Shown here piece after piece: positions 1 through 5,658 of a stretch of 5,658 bases of DNA. Below the pieces are notes generated by a model. The model saw only the letters and a program-made list of their open reading frames with translations, was not told the origin of the DNA and did not search any database. Source of the stretch: Syntrophomonadaceae bacterium. Lineage in GTDB: Bacteria > Bacillota > Dethiobacteria > DTU022. The translations under genes were made by a program, and so were the position numbers. Location: the NCBI GenBank assembly GCA_003553305.1, contig PWEB01000254.1:1-5658 (forward strand), given 5' to 3'. Each line of letters starts with the position of its first letter. The first letter of the stretch is position 1.

Positions 1-663
1 ACCATCGGCGGCAACAAATCTGTATTTCACTCCATTTCTTTCACCCTGGTAGATCATATCCCTGCTGCTGTCATGAATATGGCCAAATACACATATTTTA
101 GCATTGTATTGTTCCAAAATATCAGTAAAATCACTCGACTGCCCGTTACGTGGAAAAGGCGGAAAATGAAGAGCAGCAATAATGGGTGCCGAAGTTTTTT
201 GACGCGCACTATCCAGAGAAAGCTGCAGGCGCTGGACTTCTCTTAAATATATTTTCTGATCTTCAAGATTATCAAAACCCTCTTCACCGGGACATAACCA
301 ACCCCTGCTACCGCAGACGCTCCAACCATGCCAGGTAAAATGATCATTTTGCAAAGCATAAATTGAAGGCGGGAGTCGATCACGGACCTTACCGATTGAC
401 GACCACCAGTAGTCATGGTTCCCTTTGATTATAAGCTTGGTTCCGTTAAGGGCGTCCAGCCATTCCAAATCAACAACCGCTTCCGATAAGCGCATAGCCC
501 ATGAAATATCTCCCGGAACAATAACAAGATCATCAGAGGTTACAATCCTATTCCAGTTTTTTCTGATCTTATCAGTGTGTTTTTCCCAGGTCGGCCCAAA
601 AATGTCCATCGGCTTATCCTGACTAAAAGAGAGGTGCAAATCGCCAATTGCAAATATTGTCAC
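1..663 (-). CDS. Calcineurin-like metallophosphoesterase, C-terminus cut by window edge
   Basis: Predicted metal-dependent phosphohydrolase of the calcineurin-like superfamily, probably cytoplasmic because no signal peptide or membrane segment is seen. The 221 visible residues carry the metal-site motifs in the expected order: GDLH (residues 7-10), GD at 51-52 in PGDISW, GNHD (81-84), a histidine in LHFPP (165-169), and GHIH (194-197). These supply the Asp, His and Asn ligands of a two-metal centre. The start is GTG at 661-663, chosen because AAAGAGGTG (670-678) lies 6 bases upstream and because the family begins only a few residues before the GDLH strand. No stop is reached by position 1; since all motifs are already present, probably only a short tail is missing (inference). 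The overall pattern resembles the small stand-alone predicted phosphohydrolases of COG1768. The substrate cannot be deduced. A promoter lies at 721-749, and the gene is divergent from the TetR gene. Confidence 0.9.
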   Translation of the reverse strand, partial: MTIFAIGDLHLSFSQDKPMDIFGPTWEKHTDKIRKNWNRIVTSDDLVIVPGDISWAMRLSEAVVDLEWLDALNGTKLIIKGNHDYWWSSIGKVRDRLPPSIYALQNDHFTWHGWSVCGSRGWLCPGEEGFDNLEDQKIYLREVQRLQLSLDSARQKTSAPIIAALHFPPFPRNGQSSDFTDILEQYNAKICVFGHIHDSSRDMIYQGERNGVKYRFVAADG

Positions 664-669
664 AGCAAG

Positions 670-678
670 CACCTCTTT
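670..678 (-). promoter_or_regulatory. Ribosome binding site of the metallophosphoesterase
   Basis: Read on the minus strand this is AAAGAGGTG, a near match to the anti-SD complement, 6 bases before the GTG at 663-661. It fixes that GTG as the start. Confidence 0.75.
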
Positions 679-720
679 ACAAATAAATTCTCAAATCAGG
701 ACAAGTAACAACCTCTCTAT

Positions 721-749
721 ATATTACTAAATCACAAACTCAAATGCAA
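721..749 (-). promoter_or_regulatory. Sigma-A type promoter for the metallophosphoesterase
   Basis: On the minus strand the -35 element TTGCAT (744-749) and the -10 element TAATAT (721-726) are separated by exactly 17 bp. A run of seven A residues on the minus strand (756-762) sits just upstream of the -35 and could act as an UP element. Transcription would start near 714, giving a leader of about 50 nt. The element match and spacing are seen directly; activity is inferred. Confidence 0.6.
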
Positions 750-769
750 AAGTAATTTTTTTCTGCTTA

Positions 770-789
770 TTGAAACATCCTGTATTCAA
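770..789. promoter_or_regulatory. Interrupted inverted repeat TTGAA-N10-TTCAA between the divergent promoters
   Basis: Perfect 5-bp arms, TTGAA (770-774) and TTCAA (785-789), flank a 10-bp gap. The site lies between the metallophosphoesterase -35 (744-749) and the TetR-gene -35 (799-804), so it is likely outside both transcripts and would act as DNA, if at all. It could be an operator for the TetR-family regulator or for another protein. Short arms in AT-rich DNA can arise by chance, so this is a candidate only. Confidence 0.25.
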
Positions 790-798
790 AATTTAGCT

Positions 799-827
799 TT
801 GCAAATATTTTTATAAAATGATATACT
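799..827 (+). promoter_or_regulatory. Sigma-A type promoter for the TetR-family gene
   Basis: The -35 element TTGCAA (799-804) and the -10 element TATACT (822-827) are spaced by 17 bp, with AT-rich spacer DNA. The start point would fall near 834, which gives a leader of about 45 nt before the GTG at 880. The predicted start point overlaps the inverted repeat at 836-847, as expected if the gene is autorepressed (inference). Confidence 0.65.
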
Positions 828-835
828 ATTGTTAT

Positions 836-847
836 GACTAGTAAGTC
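836..847. promoter_or_regulatory. Candidate TetR operator GACT-N4-AGTC at the transcription start
   Basis: GACT (836-839) and AGTC (844-847) form an inverted repeat directly downstream of the -10 box. The surrounding stretch from ATGACTAGT to ATTCA loosely resembles TetR-family operators of the TGACTAGTCA type, but outer symmetry is poor. Position is the main argument: a repressor bound here would block its own promoter. Confidence 0.3.
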
Positions 848-861
848 TATTCAAACAAGAT

Positions 862-870
862 GAAGGAGGT
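862..870 (+). promoter_or_regulatory. Strong ribosome binding site of the TetR-family gene
   Basis: GAAGGAGGT is a near-perfect Shine-Dalgarno, 9 bases before the GTG at 880-882. It decides the GTG start. Confidence 0.8.
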
Positions 871-879
871 TGTCAGGCT

Positions 880-1512
880 GTGGAAAATAATACTGCTAAA
901 AGACCGCGCCGTTACCTGCGCAGCCGCATTACCCGTAAACTAATTCTGGATACTGCATTGGATGTTTTCCTCGCTGAGGGATATAGCAAAACTACTATTG
1001 CCAAGATCAGCCAACAGGCAAAAGTAGGTTATGGCACAGTTTACAGTCATTTTAAAGGTAAAGATGATATTTTAAACAAAGTAGTCGATAATGTGTTAGA
1101 TGAATTTTATGAATTGTTGGAAGTTCCCTTCGCCCCTACAACACTTGAAGAAGCTCGTAATGCTTATTACGAATTAGTTTTAACCTCTTTCCGACTTTCA
1201 GAGCAGCATCGCCCGATTATGAGAGTTTACCAGGAAGCACTCGGACAGTCAGAATCGATTGCTGAGCACTGGCACGGGGTAACCAATCAATTTATCTCAA
1301 GTTCGGCTCGTTCATTTGCCTATGCCCAGGGAAAAGGGCTGGCTAAGGAGTTTGACATTGAAGTTGTGGCTAAAGCCTATATTTTACTGGTCGATCGTTT
1401 TATCTGGGAAGTTGTTAATGAAAGGGAAAATGATCTGAAATATATCACTAAAATTATCATCAACATGCTATTCCACGGCTTTTTTGATCCAAACGGGACT
1501 GTTAAGAATTAA
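880..1512 (+). CDS. TetR/AcrR-family transcriptional regulator
   Basis: DNA-binding repressor of the TetR family; 210 residues is a typical length. The N-terminal three-helix domain covers about residues 15-62. Its helix-turn-helix lies at 39-58 (TIAKISQQAKVGYGTVYSHF), ending in the characteristic GTVYSHF recognition helix and followed by the KDDIL start of helix 4. The remainder (about 65-205) is helical and divergent, as usual for the ligand-binding and dimerisation domain, so the ligand cannot be predicted. The first dozen residues are basic (KRPRRYLRSR), probably an N-terminal arm contacting the minor groove. Translation starts at GTG, set by the strong SD at 862-870. The gene has its own promoter and a candidate operator over the start site, suggesting autorepression. 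Its last 11 bp overlap the convergent cyclo-ligase gene, and no intrinsic terminator is visible. The divergent phosphoesterase is a possible target, but nothing proves this. Confidence 0.92.
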   Translation: MENNTAKRPRRYLRSRITRKLILDTALDVFLAEGYSKTTIAKISQQAKVGYGTVYSHFKGKDDILNKVVDNVLDEFYELLEVPFAPTTLEEARNAYYELVLTSFRLSEQHRPIMRVYQEALGQSESIAEHWHGVTNQFISSSARSFAYAQGKGLAKEFDIEVVAKAYILLVDRFIWEVVNERENDLKYITKIIINMLFHGFFDPNGTVKN

Positions 1513-2074
1513 TAATTCGTTTTTCGGTAACAATCATATCAACCCGGCGATCCCAGCTATCAGCTGGTATTTCGGGCAAAATCTGTAGTTCAAATGCGAG
1601 AGCAACCAGGGAGGTTTGCGGTTTCAGAGATGATATAAAGCGATCATAATATCCGCCACCATAACCAATTCGCATTTTTTGATTATCAAAAGCCACACCC
1701 GGGACCATTAGCAAATCGATTACTTCGGGCTGGTAACGAGAACAGGTTTCCTGCCTCGGTTCGGGAATATCGTAAGCTCCTGGAGCCAGGTCATTTTTGC
1801 AATCTAAAATTTGCGAGGGAATAAGTTCACGGTTTTCCGGTAATGTTATTGGGGCAAGCGCCAGCTTGCCCCGTTTGATTGTTTCCTCTAACATTGGTAT
1901 GGTGTCAACTTCACTGCCAAAAGAAATAAAAAACATGACTGCCTTCGCTTTCTGGTAAGCAGGAAGCCTGTAAAGATTTTCTGCAATCAGACTGCTTTTT
2001 TCCTTAATTTCTTGAGGAGTTAGCTGATCGCGCAGTTTAATTATTCTTTTGCGCAGCCTTTTTTTTTCGTTCAT
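1502..2074 (-). CDS. 5-formyltetrahydrofolate cyclo-ligase (MTHFS)
   Basis: ATP-dependent enzyme that converts 5-formyl-THF (folinic acid) to 5,10-methenyl-THF, returning the stored form to the one-carbon folate pool in the cytoplasm; E. coli YgfA/Fau and B. subtilis YqgN are family members. The 190-residue length is normal. Seen in sequence: a basic N-terminus (LRKRIIKLRDQL, 7-18) that belongs to the nucleotide site, the SFGSEVDT segment (51-58), the signature FDNQKMRIGYGGGYYDRF (129-146) containing the phosphate-binding glycine loop, and the C-terminal VDMIVTE (178-184). All key motifs are intact. The ATG lies three bases after the proS stop, in the same frame, with no recognisable SD before it, so translation probably depends on ribosomes finishing proS. 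Its 3' end overlaps the convergent TetR gene by 11 bp. The pairing with proS looks like housekeeping operon packing rather than a pathway link (inference). Confidence 0.95.
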   Translation of the reverse strand: MNEKKRLRKRIIKLRDQLTPQEIKEKSSLIAENLYRLPAYQKAKAVMFFISFGSEVDTIPMLEETIKRGKLALAPITLPENRELIPSQILDCKNDLAPGAYDIPEPRQETCSRYQPEVIDLLMVPGVAFDNQKMRIGYGGGYYDRFISSLKPQTSLVALAFELQILPEIPADSWDRRVDMIVTEKRIINS

Positions 2075-2077
2075 CTG

Positions 2078-3559
2078 TTAGTAAGCCCGGGCATAGTAAA
2101 CGACTTCTGTGGCTTTTTTTCCGCAGGCCATGCAAGTTTCATCTTCAAGTTTTTTATCAAAGGGTATGCAGCGAATTGTCGCCTTCGTATCATCTTTAAC
2201 TTTTTCTTCACAACCATCTTCGCCACACCAGGAAGCCAGGAAAAAACCTCGTTCTTCTGCCATAATCCTTTTAAATTCTTCATAATCCGAACCACTGCGT
2301 GTATTCGATTCTCGCAATTCAAGGGCTCTTTGAAGCATGTCATCCTGAATCTGAAGGAGCAGCCGGGGCAACTCTTCAAACAAATCATCACGGGAGATGA
2401 AGGTCTTTTCTCCATTATCCCTGCGAACAACTACAACATGGCCTTTGTCAATATCCCTGGGACCGACTTCAATACGCACCGGTACTCCTCGCATTTCCCA
2501 TTCATTATATTTCCAACCGGGTGAATACTCTTCGCGGTCATCAAGTTTAACCCGGGCTTTATCTTTTAACTGATCAGCCAGATCCCGGACGGATTCCAAA
2601 ACCCTCTCCCGATCTTTTTTAGTGAGAATAGGCACAATTACGGTTTGAATTGTAGCTATTCTGGGTGGCAGGACCAAGCCTCGATCGTCACCGTGAACCA
2701 TAATCAAAGCTCCGATTAACCTGGTTGAAACCCCCCAGGAAGTTTGCCAGACGTATTTTAACTGATCGTCCTGATCAAGATAAGTAATATTAAACCCTTT
2801 AGCAAAATGCTGACCAAGGTTATGAGAAGTACCGGCCTGCAAAGCTCTGCCATCACTCATCAAGGCTTCAACAGTATAGGTGCGCAGGGCACCGGCAAAC
2901 TTTTCCCGCTGGGACTTGCGCCCGACAACTGCTGGTATGGCCATCTCAGTTTCAAGACATTCCCGGTAAACTTCAAGCATCTTTAATGTTTCTTCTTCTG
3001 CTTCCTCTTCAGTGCGGTGGCAGGTATGACCTTCCTGCCACAAAAATTCGGAAGTCCGCAGGAAAGGACGGGTTGCTTTTTCCCAGCGCAAGACGTTACA
3101 CCATTGGTTAATTAAAACGGGCAGATCCCGCCATGACTGGATCCAGCGGGAGTAGAAATCACAAATAATCGCTTCGGAAGTAGGCCGTATAGCCAGCGGT
3201 TCGTTTAATATTTCGTCGCCGCCTTTAGTCACCCAGGCTACTTCAGGAGCAAAACCTTCGACGTGTTCAGCTTCTTTTTGCAGCAGTTCCTGGGGAATAA
3301 GCAGCGGAAAATAGGCGTTTTGATGGCCGGTTTCTTTAAAACGCCGGTCCATTAATTCCTGGATTTTTTCCCAGATTGCATATCCTTCGGGACGGATTGC
3401 CATAAAACCCTTGATTGGGGCATAGTCCATCATTTTCGTCTTCAAGATAACATCAATATACCACTGTGAATAGTCGACAGCTTTAGGGGTTATAGCTTTA
3501 ACAAATTCCTTATCCTGATCTGATTTCTGATTTTCAGCCTTTTGTTCCAATACCGTCAC
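2078..3559 (-). CDS. proS: Prolyl-tRNA synthetase, short archaeal/eukaryotic-type (ProS type 3)
   Basis: Class II aminoacyl-tRNA synthetase that attaches proline to tRNA-Pro. Numbered from the GTG (493 residues): the motif 1 region is at about 57-90; RPTSEA is at 125-130; motif 2 includes RWEKATRPFLRTSEFLWQE (158-176); motif 3 spans GVSTRLIGALIM to LPPR (276-300). The anticodon-binding domain follows at about 305-405, and the C-terminal zinc module has Cys445, 450, 476 and 479. From memory, this spacing equals that of the Thermus thermophilus enzyme, as does the terminal tyrosine (ARAY). The INS editing domain of the longer bacterial type is absent. Start choice matters: the SD GGAGAGGTG (3557-3565) contains the GTG itself, so translation more probably begins at TTG (3548-3550), 6 bases downstream, giving 490 residues and an MEQKAEN start. 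A promoter candidate lies at 3577-3605. No T-box fits in the 51-bp leader gap. Confidence 0.97.
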   Translation of the reverse strand: MTVLEQKAENQKSDQDKEFVKAITPKAVDYSQWYIDVILKTKMMDYAPIKGFMAIRPEGYAIWEKIQELMDRRFKETGHQNAYFPLLIPQELLQKEAEHVEGFAPEVAWVTKGGDEILNEPLAIRPTSEAIICDFYSRWIQSWRDLPVLINQWCNVLRWEKATRPFLRTSEFLWQEGHTCHRTEEEAEEETLKMLEVYRECLETEMAIPAVVGRKSQREKFAGALRTYTVEALMSDGRALQAGTSHNLGQHFAKGFNITYLDQDDQLKYVWQTSWGVSTRLIGALIMVHGDDRGLVLPPRIATIQTVIVPILTKKDRERVLESVRDLADQLKDKARVKLDDREEYSPGWKYNEWEMRGVPVRIEVGPRDIDKGHVVVVRRDNGEKTFISRDDLFEELPRLLLQIQDDMLQRALELRESNTRSGSDYEEFKRIMAEERGFFLASWCGEDGCEEKVKDDTKATIRCIPFDKKLEDETCMACGKKATEVVYYARAY

Positions 3560-3565
3560 CTCTCC
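3557..3565 (-). promoter_or_regulatory. Ribosome binding site of proS that favours a TTG start
   Basis: On the minus strand this reads GGAGAGGTG. It overlaps the GTG at 3557-3559 and is followed by ACGGTA and then TTG (3548-3550). A 6-base gap matches the spacing at the metallophosphoesterase RBS in this window, whereas the GTG would have almost no spacer. The TTG is therefore the better start. Confidence 0.6.
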
Positions 3566-3576
3566 AAATCTAGATC

Positions 3577-3605
3577 ATAATATAAATACTGCTTTATTCT
3601 ATCAC
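3577..3605 (-). promoter_or_regulatory. Candidate promoter for proS
   Basis: On the minus strand GTGATA (3600-3605, 4/6 to the -35 consensus) and TATTAT (3577-3582, 5/6 to the -10 consensus) are 17 bp apart. The start point would fall near 3570, leaving a very short leader that still contains the SD. The -35 is weak, and proS may also be read through from the upstream gene, since no terminator hairpin is visible in the 51-bp gap. Confidence 0.4.
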
Positions 3606-3610
3606 AGTTT

Positions 3611-5658
3611 TTAGCGAGCAGCCAACGCCCGGCGGCTCTGGAGTAATCTCTGCCAGGATTCTTCGCTTAGAGGTCGGTTAAAGCTGCGGAAATTAGCTAA
3701 TTTAAAGCCGTGCTCATTAGCCCAGTACCTGGTCTGCAAAATAGTTTCGAGGTTAACTCCGGAGGATCCAATGCTGTAATGTTTGTATTCCTGTTCCAAG
3801 GCAAGCATCATAGTTTCAGCCATACAGGCATAAGATAAGCCTTTTTCAAAGCCGAAATCCCAGCCGAAAGAAGGTAGCCCGGGCACTTCGACCACTCCGC
3901 CGTCAATCACCAGAACATCGGGTCGGGCATGATCAACTTCCTCGCTGACATTGGCCGGGCGAGAAATATCACAAACCACAGCACCCTGCTTAAGATTTCC
4001 AGCATGAATCACTCTGCCCGTAGCGCTGGTAGCGCTAATAACCACATCAGCCCGGGCCAGAACAGCATCTATGTCTGTGGAAAATTCGATCAACCCCCTC
4101 CTTTGACCTTCACCATCAGCAAAAGTTTCAAATTCCTCCATTGGAGCGTCCGGTAAGGGCAAGTCAGAACAACCGACAAGCAGATGTCCCATGCTGCCCG
4201 GTTTCAAAGGTCTGCCCTGCTGCAGAAGCGCTGACTGATAACGGTATATTTCAGCAGCGACCAGGTGTAATTTCTCACTGGCAGTTTTATTGTTCGGGTT
4301 GCCAATCAGGATCAGGCGGGGCACGGTTTCAGAAAGCAAAAGCGAAATACCCTTCCCAATGGAGCCTGCTGCCCCGACAATTCCGGCAGTAATTTGTGAA
4401 CGATCCATTTCCAGTTTATCCGTGGCAGTATTGACTGCATCAACTGCAGAAACCACGGTGTAACTGTTGCCGGTGGTAATAGGCACCCCTTCATTTTTGA
4501 GGTAAAGTCCTCCCATGGATGCTACTGCGGTAAAAGCGCCGAGACCAACGATGCGCGCACCCCGTTCACGGGCCATTTGCACAGCTGCTTTTAGTTCAGC
4601 CATAGCCTGTTCGCGGGGCATTTGCACGAACTCATCAGTAGTTCTGGGTAAACCAATAAATTCACCGTATGCGGTTCGCCCGGTTTCAGAATGTATTTTT
4701 GTCTTTCCGGCCACAAAGGGTCCAATCATATCACCAAACCGTCCGGTCAGCTCAGCCAGCTCCTCTTCACTGAAAGCAAGCAGGCTTTTGTCAAATTGGT
4801 GGTAACTTTCCAGATCAAGGGCATGGATGAGGAAGGCAAAACGACCTTCATCGGGGTGACCGCTCGGTTCAACCGTTTCTACCGGGTAAGGAGAAAACTC
4901 CGTAAATTCACCTTCACTATCAGGCCTGATCAGGTAAGACAAAAACCGTGCTGTATTGCTTTCACTCAGAACCTCCAACATTGAATCTAATCCTTCCAGT
5001 GCCTCCCGGCACTGAGCTTCACTTATATTTAAAGGTGGTTCAATCCGGATCACTTCATTGCCGTTAAGAGTGGGCGCAACCCGGACATTTTCCACATTTA
5101 AGAGATATGAAGAAATAGCCGGGGTAAGCAGTTCCTGTTCAGCCATAACCCCGAGCAGGCTTCCGGGAAATTGTCCGCGGTCCATGTTAAATTCCAGACC
5201 CAGCATCAGGCCCCGCCCTCGCACCGTCTTAATCAAATGAGGATATTTTTCCTGCAATCTGAAAAGACCTTCCTTAAGCATTTTACTCCTGCTTTGCACT
5301 TCGGTAAGCATCGCTTTATTGTTTGCAGTCAGCACTTCCATGACCTGCAGACCAACCCGGCAGGCCAGTGCATTACCGGCAAATGTTGAAGAATGCTTGT
5401 TCCCAAAATCCTCGGTGTATACTTTTTTTGTGCTCAGGCAAGCCCCGACAGGCATGAGACCACCGCCCAGGGCCTTGGCCAGGATAAGAATATCAGGAGC
5501 AACCTCTTCATGTTCACAGGCAAAAAGATCCCCGGTTCGTCCCAGGCCGGTCTGAATTTCATCTAAGACAAGCAGAACTCCGTAGCGGCTGCAGATTTCT
5601 TTAACTTCAGCTAAATACCCGGCCGGCGGTTCAACGATCCCACCCTCACCCTGGATTG
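3611..5658 (-). CDS. Class III aminotransferase fused to acyl-ACP/acyl-CoA reductase-like (AAR) domain, N-terminus cut by window edge
   Basis: 681 residues are visible and the frame is open to the edge; probably about 200 more lie outside (inference). The ATG at 5453-5455 is internal, not a start. Visible residues 1 to about 230 are the C-terminal two thirds of a PLP aminotransferase: QGEGG (2-6), DEIQTGLGRTG (32-42, Asp32 for the pyridine nitrogen), AKALGGG (60-66, Lys61 the Schiff-base lysine), SSTFAGN (89-95) and RIEPPL (204-209). It most resembles putrescine aminotransferase YgjG. After a linker of about 40 residues, about 272-681 resemble cyanobacterial acyl-ACP reductase: LGAFTAV, TTGNSYT (394-400), a Rossmann loop GIVGAAGSIGKG (425-436) for NAD(P)H, IDGGVVEV (584-591) and YACMAET (609-615), whose Cys611 aligns with the AAR nucleophile. 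Both halves look catalytically intact. Likely chemistry is thioester to aldehyde to amine, or the reverse; the substrate is unknown. proS follows after 51 bp. Confidence 0.88.
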   Translation of the reverse strand, partial: IQGEGGIVEPPAGYLAEVKEICSRYGVLLVLDEIQTGLGRTGDLFACEHEEVAPDILILAKALGGGLMPVGACLSTKKVYTEDFGNKHSSTFAGNALACRVGLQVMEVLTANNKAMLTEVQSRSKMLKEGLFRLQEKYPHLIKTVRGRGLMLGLEFNMDRGQFPGSLLGVMAEQELLTPAISSYLLNVENVRVAPTLNGNEVIRIEPPLNISEAQCREALEGLDSMLEVLSESNTARFLSYLIRPDSEGEFTEFSPYPVETVEPSGHPDEGRFAFLIHALDLESYHQFDKSLLAFSEEELAELTGRFGDMIGPFVAGKTKIHSETGRTAYGEFIGLPRTTDEFVQMPREQAMAELKAAVQMARERGARIVGLGAFTAVASMGGLYLKNEGVPITTGNSYTVVSAVDAVNTATDKLEMDRSQITAGIVGAAGSIGKGISLLLSETVPRLILIGNPNNKTASEKLHLVAAEIYRYQSALLQQGRPLKPGSMGHLLVGCSDLPLPDAPMEEFETFADGEGQRRGLIEFSTDIDAVLARADVVISATSATGRVIHAGNLKQGAVVCDISRPANVSEEVDHARPDVLVIDGGVVEVPGLPSFGWDFGFEKGLSYACMAETMMLALEQEYKHYSIGSSGVNLETILQTRYWANEHGFKLANFRSFNRPLSEESWQRLLQSRRALAAR

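Noticed and set aside
425..622. Plus-strand open frame opposite the phosphoesterase
   Set aside because: It is antisense to clearly conserved metallophosphoesterase motifs and has no recognisable SD or protein family features.
1506..1518. GAATT-AAT-AATTC hairpin followed by GTTTTT, as a terminator for the TetR gene
   Set aside because: The stem is only 5 bp with a single G-C pair and the T-run is short and displaced; too weak to call an intrinsic terminator.
1553..1567. CCAGCT-ATC-AGCTGG perfect hairpin, as a possible terminator
   Set aside because: It lies inside the cyclo-ligase coding sequence and is not followed by a T-run on either strand; explained by codons of the ADSWDR segment.
2071..2430. 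Alternative minus-strand frame within the 3' part of proS
   Set aside because: The proS frame carries the conserved zinc module and anticodon-binding domain here; the alternative product is low complexity without family features.
3560..3610. T-box riboswitch or other leader RNA ahead of proS
   Set aside because: Only 51 bp separate the genes and there is no T-box motif or terminator hairpin; the space is filled by a promoter-like sequence and the SD.
5453..5455. ATG as the start of the aminotransferase-reductase gene
   Set aside because: The frame stays open upstream to the window edge and encodes conserved aminotransferase motifs, including the PLP lysine, so this ATG is internal.
1..5658. 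CRISPR arrays, insertion sequences, tRNA or rRNA genes
   Set aside because: I saw no regularly spaced repeats, transposase-like products, terminal inverted repeats, or tRNA/rRNA-like sequence.

Overview
The window looks like chromosomal DNA from an anaerobic, Gram-positive-type bacterium, most likely a clostridial Firmicute. This is inferred from strong AGGAGG-like ribosome binding sites, AT-rich sigma-A promoters with 17-bp spacers, GTG/TTG starts, a short archaeal/eukaryotic-type prolyl-tRNA synthetase with a C-terminal zinc module, and moderate-GC coding sequence. I cannot name a genus from sequence alone.

Layout. Positions 1-663 (minus) hold a nearly complete calcineurin-like metallophosphoesterase that runs off the left edge. 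Positions 664-879 are a divergent promoter region with one good promoter facing each way and several short symmetric or repeated sequences that could be operators. Positions 880-1512 (plus) encode a TetR/AcrR-family repressor. It converges on, and overlaps by 11 bp, a minus-strand block read from right to left: a large aminotransferase-reductase fusion (3611 to beyond 5658), proS (2078-3559) and 5-formyltetrahydrofolate cyclo-ligase (1502-2074).

The most interesting object is the right-hand gene. Its visible 681 residues join the C-terminal two thirds of a class III PLP aminotransferase, most like putrescine/acetylornithine aminotransferases, to a complete domain resembling the cyanobacterial long-chain acyl-ACP reductase (AAR). 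The PLP lysine, a Rossmann glycine motif, and a cysteine in the position of the AAR nucleophile are all present. The simplest prediction is a bifunctional enzyme in which a thioester-derived aldehyde is passed to a transaminase to make an amine, or the reverse flux from an amine.

The proS and cyclo-ligase genes are housekeeping genes and are very tightly coupled: the proS stop and the next ATG are separated by three bases, in the same frame, with no obvious Shine-Dalgarno between them. proS has its own candidate promoter in the 51-bp gap after the fusion gene, so it need not depend on that gene's transcription. Nothing in the sequence directly links the TetR regulator to the fusion gene.
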